NCBI GenBank assembly: GCA_020692235.1
Contig: JAIMKU010000005.1
Location: 1-61,238, forward strand
Length of the DNA: 61,238 nucleotides
Direction: 5' to 3'
From: Hydrogenophilus sp.
Lineage (GTDB): Bacteria; Pseudomonadota; Gammaproteobacteria; Burkholderiales; Thiobacillaceae
The notes below the pieces were generated by a model, which was not told the DNA's origin, searched no databases, and was given only the letters and a program-made list of their open reading frames with translations. Each line of letters opens with the position of its first letter. The first letter of the stretch is position 1. Position numbers and translations under genes: made by a program. Of the stretch, positions 55,703 through 61,238 are shown one piece after another.

Positions 55703-56230
55703 TTGAGCATCGCACTCGAAAAGGAAATGCGGATAAACGGCGAGATTGACGCGCCGCAGGTTCGCTTGGTGGCCGACGATGGTGAGCAGTTGGGCATCGT
55801 TGGCATTCGGGAAGCCCTGAGCAAGGCCGAGGAGGCTGAGCTCGATCTGGTGGAGATCGCCCCCCTGGCGGCCCCGCCAGTCTGCAAGGTCATGGATTAT
55901 GGTAAGTACAAATACCATGAACAGAAGAAGCTGCATGTGGCGCGACTGAAGCAGAAGCAGGTTCAGGTCAAGGAAGTGAAGTTTCGTCCGGGTACGGACG
56001 AGAACGACTACCAGATCAAGCTGCGCAACATGACCCGTTTCCTTGACGATGGTGACAAGGTGAAAGTGACCCTGCGCTTTCGCGGTCGCGAGATGGCCCA
56101 CCAGGAATTGGGCATGGTCCAGCTCAAGCGAGCCGAGGCTGATCTGGCGGAGCTTGGCGTGGTTGAGCAGTTTCCCAGACTGGAAGGCCGTCAAATGGTG
56201 ATGGTGTTGGCCCCCAAGAAAAAGAAATGA
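55703..56230 (+). CDS. infC: Translation initiation factor IF-3
   Basis: About 175 residues. N-domain [20 protein letters not shown] with [20 protein letters not shown], linker with [16 protein letters not shown], and C-domain [20 protein letters not shown]. There is no ATG near the start. TTG 55703 is only 2 nt from the AGGGG ribosome binding site, whereas AUC at 55709 has an 8-nt gap, so the real start may be the noncanonical AUC, the type of codon through which IF-3 represses itself. Confidence 0.94.
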   Translation: MSIALEKEMRINGEIDAPQVRLVADDGEQLGIVGIREALSKAEEAELDLVEIAPLAAPPVCKVMDYGKYKYHEQKKLHVARLKQKQVQVKEVKFRPGTDENDYQIKLRNMTRFLDDGDKVKVTLRFRGREMAHQELGMVQLKRAEADLAELGVVEQFPRLEGRQMVMVLAPKKKK

Positions 56231-56307
56231 TGTAGGCGCGGCGGCGGCCGCGAAGATTTCAGAGGTTGGCGTTGCCTCTTGATGTTCAACGCCGAATACG
56301 TGCTTCT

Positions 56308-56340
56308 AGGTCGATCAAGCGTCCCCGGTGGGGACCACCT
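56308..56340 (+). promoter_or_regulatory. Hairpin in the rpmI leader
   Basis: GTCCCC-GGT-GGGGAC (56321-56335) enclosed by AGGT/ACCT, 28 nt before rpmI. In E. coli the L20 protein represses this operon by binding the rpmI leader; a similar role here is only an inference. Confidence 0.4.
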
Positions 56341-56367
56341 GGCAGCATCAAATGAATGGAGCAAAAC

Positions 56368-56565
56368 ATGCCCAAGATGAAGACCAAGAGCGGGGCGGCC
56401 AAGCGCTTTCGCGTGCGGGGCAGCGGCAGCATCAAGCGCTCGCACGCCTATCGACGCCATATCCTGACCAAAAAGACCACCAAGCGCAAACGTAACCTGC
56501 GCGGCATGGAAACAATTAATGCGGCAGATATCGGCCGTGTCCACGCCATGATGCCCTACGCATAA
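56368..56565 (+). CDS. rpmI: 50S ribosomal protein L35
   Basis: 65 residues, very basic. ATG 56368 ([20 protein letters not shown]) preceded by TGGAG at about 8 nt; the ATG twelve bases upstream would add MEQN and is not family-like. [16 protein letters not shown] is the conserved centre. Located between infC and rplT as expected. Confidence 0.96.
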   Translation: MPKMKTKSGAAKRFRVRGSGSIKRSHAYRRHILTKKTTKRKRNLRGMETINAADIGRVHAMMPYA

Positions 56566-56578
56566 GGAGATACGAAAA

Positions 56579-56938
56579 ATGCCTAGAGTTAAACGTGGTA
56601 CTACCGCTCGCGCCAGTCACAAAAAAGTTATAGCCGCAGCCAAGGGTTTTCGTGGCCGTCGCAACAACGTTTTCCGGATCGCCAACGAAGCGGTGATGAA
56701 GGCCGGCCAATACGCTTATCGCGACCGCCGGCAAAAGAAGCGTCAGTTCCGTCAACTGTGGATCACCCGTATCAATGCCGCCGTGCGTGGCTTGGGTATG
56801 ACCTACAGTCAGTTCATAAACGGCATGAAGAAGGCAGCCATCGACATCGACCGCAAGGTTCTGGCCGACATGGCCGTGTTCGATCAGGCCGCTTTTGCCA
56901 AAGTGGCAGAGCAAGCCAAGGCCAGCCTGGGCGTCTAA
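56579..56938 (+). CDS. rplT: 50S ribosomal protein L20
   Basis: 119 residues: [20 protein letters not shown] and [20 protein letters not shown] are canonical. Binds 23S rRNA early in assembly and in enterobacteria represses rpmI-rplT. It starts 13 nt after rpmI with AAGGAG. A pair of hairpins separates it from pheS. Confidence 0.97.
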   Translation: MPRVKRGTTARASHKKVIAAAKGFRGRRNNVFRIANEAVMKAGQYAYRDRRQKKRQFRQLWITRINAAVRGLGMTYSQFINGMKKAAIDIDRKVLADMAVFDQAAFAKVAEQAKASLGV

Positions 56939-56954
56939 TCGCGCACCAAGCCCC

Positions 56955-58059
<1,105 letters not shown>

Positions 58060-58068
58060 GGTGCTGCC

Positions 58069-60426
58069 ATGCAATTCTCCGAAGCCTGGCTACGCAGCCT
58101 GGTTAACCCAAAGCTGAACACCGCTGAACTCTGTCATCTGGTCACCATGGCCGGTCTTGAGGTTGAGGCAGTCGAAGCGGTCGCGCCGCCCTTCAGCAAG
58201 GTCGTGGTGGCGGAAATACTGACCGCCGAGCGGCATCCCAACGCCGACCGCCTTCAGGTCTGCGCGGTCGACGTCGGTGCCGCCGAGCCGCTCATGATCG
58301 TGTGTGGCGCGGCCAATGCCCGCGCCGGTCTCAAGACCGCCTGCGCCATGATCGGCGCCGAACTGCCCCACGACTTCAAGATCAAACAGGCCAAGGTACG
58401 CGGCGTCGAATCGTTCGGTATGCTCTGCTCGGCCAAGGAACTCGGCATCGCCGAGGCCGCCGACGGCATCATGGAACTGCCGGTCGATGCGCCTGTTGGC
58501 AAGCCCCTGCGCGTCTACCTGGACCTGGACGATCAACTTATCACCCTCAAGCTGACCCCTAATCGGGGTGATTGTCTGTCGGTCCAGGGCGCTGCCCGCG
58601 AGGTGGCGGCGATCTCCGGCACGGCGGCCCAGGCGGTCGATTGCACACCGGTGGCGGCGACCATCGCCGATACCCTGGCCGTTAACATCGAGGCGCTCGG
58701 TGCCTGCCCGGTCTACTGTGGCCGGGTTATCAAGGGCATCGATCCGAATGCCCGGACGCCCGACTGGATGGCCCGCCGATTGCAACGCAGCGGCGTGAGG
58801 TCACTCCATCCGGTGGTTGACGTGACCAACTATGTCTTACTCGAACTGGGCCAGCCCATGCACGCCTTCGACCTGGCCAAGGTCGCAGGCGACATCCGTG
58901 TGCGACAGGCCCTGGTGGGCGAAACACTGGCCTTGCTGAACGACCAGACCGTCGAATTGACGGCTGGCACGGTGGTCATCGCCGATACTGATGGGGCGCT
59001 GGCACTGGCTGGCATCATGGGCGGCGCGGCCAGCGCCGTGTCGACGGAGAGTACCAATATCTTCCTGGAGGCGGCTCATTTCACACCGGCCGCCATGGCT
59101 GGGCTGGCGCGCAGTTATAGCGTGTCGACGGACTCTTCGCACCGCTTCGAGCGTGGCGTCGATCCGCTGCTGCCGGCCCCGGCGATGGAACGAGCGACCC
59201 GGTTGATTCTCGATATTTGCGGCGGCCAGGCGGGGCCGGTAAGCGTGGTGGGCGAGCCACCCGAGCGATCCGCAACCATTGCTTTCCGCCCGGAACGGGC
59301 GCGGCGTTTGCTCGGTATGGCCATTCCGGATACCGAGATGAATGTCATCTTCGACCGCCTTGGCCTCGCCGTGGCCGGGCAGGGTGAGACATGGCGGGTG
59401 ACCGCGCCCAGCTACCGTTTCGATCTGGCGGTGGAAGTCGATCTGATTGAGGAGGTCGCTCGGGTCAAGGGGTATGACAACATACCTGCTACTCGTCCGA
59501 AAGCGACCGCGACCATGCACCCGCAGCCAGAACAGCAACGCGGCGCCGATGAATTCAAGACCCGACTGATGGCTCTGGGTTACCAGGAAGTTGTCACCTA
59601 CAGTTTTATCGACGCCAGGCAGCAGCGAATGGTTATGCCCGACAGCGCGCCGATCGCCTTGGTCAACCCGATCGCCAGTCAGATGAGCGTGATGCGCGGC
59701 AGTCTGATTCCCGGCCTGCTACAGACACTGAGCTACAACCTAAGCCATGGTCAGGAACGGCTGCGTATTTTCGAGTTGGGGTGTTGTTTCCTGAGTACCG
59801 AGCATGGTGACCAACCCGTTCGGCTGGGCGGCCTGGCCTATGGTTCGGCGCATCCGGAACAGTGGGGCGAGCCGACTCGATCTAACGATTTCTATGATCT
59901 CAAGGCCGATCTGGATGCCTTGCTCTGGCCTGCCGTCGCTAGCTATGAGCCAGGCGAACACGCGGCACTGCATCCCGGTCAGACCGCCCGTTTGGTTTTG
60001 GCTGGTCAGGCCATCGGCTGGCTGGGCGCCTTGCATCCAAAGTGGGCAAGCGAGTTGAATCTCAATCGCCCGGCCATCCTGTTCGAATTGGACTGGGCCA
60101 ACCTGGCCGCCCGGCCATCGCCTCGTTATCGCGGCGTTTCCCGCTTCCCTTCTGTGCGTCGCGACATTGCCGTGCTGGTCGATAACAGGCTCCCGGTCGG
60201 CCAGGTACTGGAGACTGTGCGCGCCAATATGCCGGTGCTGGTCACCGACTTTGTCGTGTTCGACGTGTACCAAGGGAAGGGTGTGCCAACAGACAAAAAA
60301 AGCCTTGCTTTCAAGATGTTGTTACAAGATATTGAGAAAACGCTTACTGATTCTGAGATCGAAGGCGCGGTGGCTGCGGTGTTGAACTTGCTGGCCGCGC
60401 GATTCGGCGCCGTATTGCGCGCTTAG
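58069..60426 (+). CDS. pheT: Phenylalanyl-tRNA synthetase beta subunit
   Basis: 785 residues. Order: tRNA-binding EMAP-like domain (40-150: [20 protein letters not shown]), B3/B4 editing domain, B5, core-like domain, and C-terminal ferredoxin-fold anticodon-binding domain ([20 protein letters not shown]). Removes mischarged Tyr-tRNA. ihfA lies 23 nt downstream, the arrangement that links ihfA to pheST. Confidence 0.97.
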   Translation: MQFSEAWLRSLVNPKLNTAELCHLVTMAGLEVEAVEAVAPPFSKVVVAEILTAERHPNADRLQVCAVDVGAAEPLMIVCGAANARAGLKTACAMIGAELPHDFKIKQAKVRGVESFGMLCSAKELGIAEAADGIMELPVDAPVGKPLRVYLDLDDQLITLKLTPNRGDCLSVQGAAREVAAISGTAAQAVDCTPVAATIADTLAVNIEALGACPVYCGRVIKGIDPNARTPDWMARRLQRSGVRSLHPVVDVTNYVLLELGQPMHAFDLAKVAGDIRVRQALVGETLALLNDQTVELTAGTVVIADTDGALALAGIMGGAASAVSTESTNIFLEAAHFTPAAMAGLARSYSVSTDSSHRFERGVDPLLPAPAMERATRLILDICGGQAGPVSVVGEPPERSATIAFRPERARRLLGMAIPDTEMNVIFDRLGLAVAGQGETWRVTAPSYRFDLAVEVDLIEEVARVKGYDNIPATRPKATATMHPQPEQQRGADEFKTRLMALGYQEVVTYSFIDARQQRMVMPDSAPIALVNPIASQMSVMRGSLIPGLLQTLSYNLSHGQERLRIFELGCCFLSTEHGDQPVRLGGLAYGSAHPEQWGEPTRSNDFYDLKADLDALLWPAVASYEPGEHAALHPGQTARLVLAGQAIGWLGALHPKWASELNLNRPAILFELDWANLAARPSPRYRGVSRFPSVRRDIAVLVDNRLPVGQVLETVRANMPVLVTDFVVFDVYQGKGVPTDKKSLAFKMLLQDIEKTLTDSEIEGAVAAVLNLLAARFGAVLRA

Positions 60427-60449
60427 TTCGCGACACTGAGACAAAAACG

Positions 60450-60767
60450 ATGACAATGACTCTGACCAAGGCCGAACTGGCCGGCCTTTTATTTGACAGT
60501 GTCGGCCTGAATAAACGCGAAGCCAAAGAAATGGTGGAGTCTTTTTTCGAGGAGATTCGCGATGCCCTGGAAAAAGGTGACAGCGTGAAACTATCCGGCT
60601 TTGGCAATTTTCAGCTACGATACAAACCACAGCGTCCTGGTCGCAACCCCAAGACGGGCGAGGAAATGCCTATTTCCGCCCGGCGCGTGGTGACTTTTCA
60701 CGCCAGCCAGAAACTTAAGGCCATGGTGGAAATGGTCCATGCCGGATCCACAGATCAACAGCAATAA
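60450..60767 (+). CDS. ihfA: Integration host factor alpha subunit
   Basis: 105 residues: [20 protein letters not shown], then [20 protein letters not shown] with the intercalating proline arm, and [15 protein letters not shown]. Bends DNA in recombination, replication and sigma-54 promoters as a heterodimer with IhfB. Follows pheT; overlaps the next gene by 29 nt. Confidence 0.95.
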   Translation: MTMTLTKAELAGLLFDSVGLNKREAKEMVESFFEEIRDALEKGDSVKLSGFGNFQLRYKPQRPGRNPKTGEEMPISARRVVTFHASQKLKAMVEMVHAGSTDQQQ

Positions 60768-61128
60768 CCTACCGTCCATCCCGCCCAAGCGTTACTTCAC
60801 GATTGGCGAAGTAAGCGAATTGTGCGCGGTGCGACCCCATGTGCTGCGCTACTGGGAGCAGGAATTCAGCCAACTCAAGCCGGTCAAACGGCGTGGCAAC
60901 CGGCGCTATTACCAGCACCATGAGGTTATGCTCATTCGGCGCATTCGCCAGTTGCTGTATGAGGAAGGGTTTACCATCATCGGCGCCCGTAATCGACTCA
61001 TGCAGGAAGGCGATGCCGGGACACGGCCGGCAGGCGTCGCCGCAGCGCCCGTGGTGGCGGCAGAATCGACCGACATGGCCGCCGTAAAACGCGAGATTGA
61101 TGCCATCATTGCCCTGCTGAAATCCTGA
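60739..61128 (+). CDS. MerR family transcriptional regulator
   Basis: 129 residues: winged helix [20 protein letters not shown], then [20 protein letters not shown] and [20 protein letters not shown]. No effector-binding cysteines; the C-terminus is an alanine-rich linker and a short helix. This MerR gene follows ihfA in most betaproteobacteria, with tRNA-Pro next; its target is unknown. It overlaps the ihfA end by 29 nt. Confidence 0.92.
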   Translation: MPDPQINSNNLPSIPPKRYFTIGEVSELCAVRPHVLRYWEQEFSQLKPVKRRGNRRYYQHHEVMLIRRIRQLLYEEGFTIIGARNRLMQEGDAGTRPAGVAAAPVVAAESTDMAAVKREIDAIIALLKS

Positions 61129-61162
61129 CTACCTCGACGTTTCTTTTTTCGGGTCATACGTC

Positions 61163-61168
61163 TATAAT
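61163..61168 (+). promoter_or_regulatory. -10 box of tRNA-Pro(GGG)
   Basis: TATAAT, followed by the same AATCCGCAGCTC found before tRNA-Val; no clear -35 at 17 bp. Confidence 0.6.
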
Positions 61169-61179
61169 CCGCAGCTCGT

Positions 61180-61238
61180 CGGGGCGTAGCGCAGCCTGGT
61201 AGCGCACCTGCATGGGGTGCAGGGGGTCGGAAGTTCGA
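61180..61238 (+). tRNA. tRNA-Pro(GGG), cut by the window end
   Basis: CGGGGCG acceptor strand, D-arm GCGCAGCCTGGTAGCGC, anticodon stem CCTGC/GCAGG with loop ATGGGGT (anticodon GGG) and the start of the T-arm. The 3' part lies outside the window. Confidence 0.92.

Noticed and set aside
54379-55893. 504-residue minus-strand ORF antisense to thrS
   Set aside because: Codon mirror of thrS; thrS has complete synthetase motifs and conserved context.

Overview
The window is about 60% GC chromosomal DNA from a betaproteobacterium. The evidence is lineage-typical gene blocks: yceD-rpmF-plsX-fabHDG-acpP-fabF-pabC-mltG-tmk-holB-pilZ-tatD, apaG-mltA next to rpe-gph-trpEGD, thrS-infC-rpmI-rplT-pheST-ihfA-merR-tRNA-Pro, and an EF-P with Arg32 beside its rhamnosyltransferase EarP. 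The order resembles Nitrosomonadales or Rhodocyclales, but the sequence alone does not fix genus or family. Almost everything from 8.7 kb onward is core metabolism and information processing.

Bases 1-8690 are accessory. A minus-strand operon runs res - BRO-N protein - mod - AAA ATPase, with junctions that overlap or touch: a type III restriction-modification locus with two extra genes. The res frame carries one in-frame TAG just after the DEAH box, and mod has absorbed a 67-bp palindromic repeat in frame. Behind it lie about 700 bp of hairpin-rich non-coding DNA, a frameshifted small gene and the first quarter of a site-specific integrase. The integrase sits just beyond the 3' end of tRNA-Pro(CGG), the usual insertion site of such an element, so this looks like the decayed end of a tRNA-targeted island carrying defence genes.

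Bases 8.7-23.3 kb hold ispB, the fatty-acid and cell-wall/replication cluster, tatD, and clpS-clpA. Bases 23.4-29.4 kb hold a cold-shock gene, a 58-residue ORF with a sequestered ribosome binding site, rluE interrupted by an in-frame TAA, an MTA/SAH-type deaminase, gyrA and efp. Bases 29.4-37 kb hold earP, a wrecked OmpA-type surface protein, a nitronate monooxygenase-like flavoprotein, a radical SAM gene followed by ubiU-ubiV (O2-independent ubiquinone synthesis), cysC, and remnants of what looks like a RiPP/lasso-type cassette. Two palindromic elements of 167 and 168 bp, both with ends reading TAGGAGCC, sit on the 3' ends of gyrA and cysC.

Bases 37-52 kb hold a PAS-GGDEF diguanylate cyclase, a zinc-ribbon ORF coupled to two lytic transglycosylases (mltB-type, mltA) and apaG, then rpe-gph-trpE-trpG-trpD with a candidate 20-residue leader peptide (Trp-Arg-Trp) before trpE, followed by dsbB and assorted redox and periplasmic genes. 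Bases 52-61 kb hold a thioredoxin-HEAT protein, HU, tRNA-Val(GAC), and the thrS-to-ihfA translation cluster, ending inside tRNA-Pro(GGG).

No CRISPR array, rRNA operon or intact transposase is visible. The most unusual items are the four-gene type III-like operon with its nonsense-interrupted nuclease, the paired 167/168-bp elements at gene ends, the hairpin field at the island border, and several leader-type controls: the trp leader, the noncanonical infC start behind a terminator, a probable leaderless yceD transcript, and SD-sequestering hairpins.
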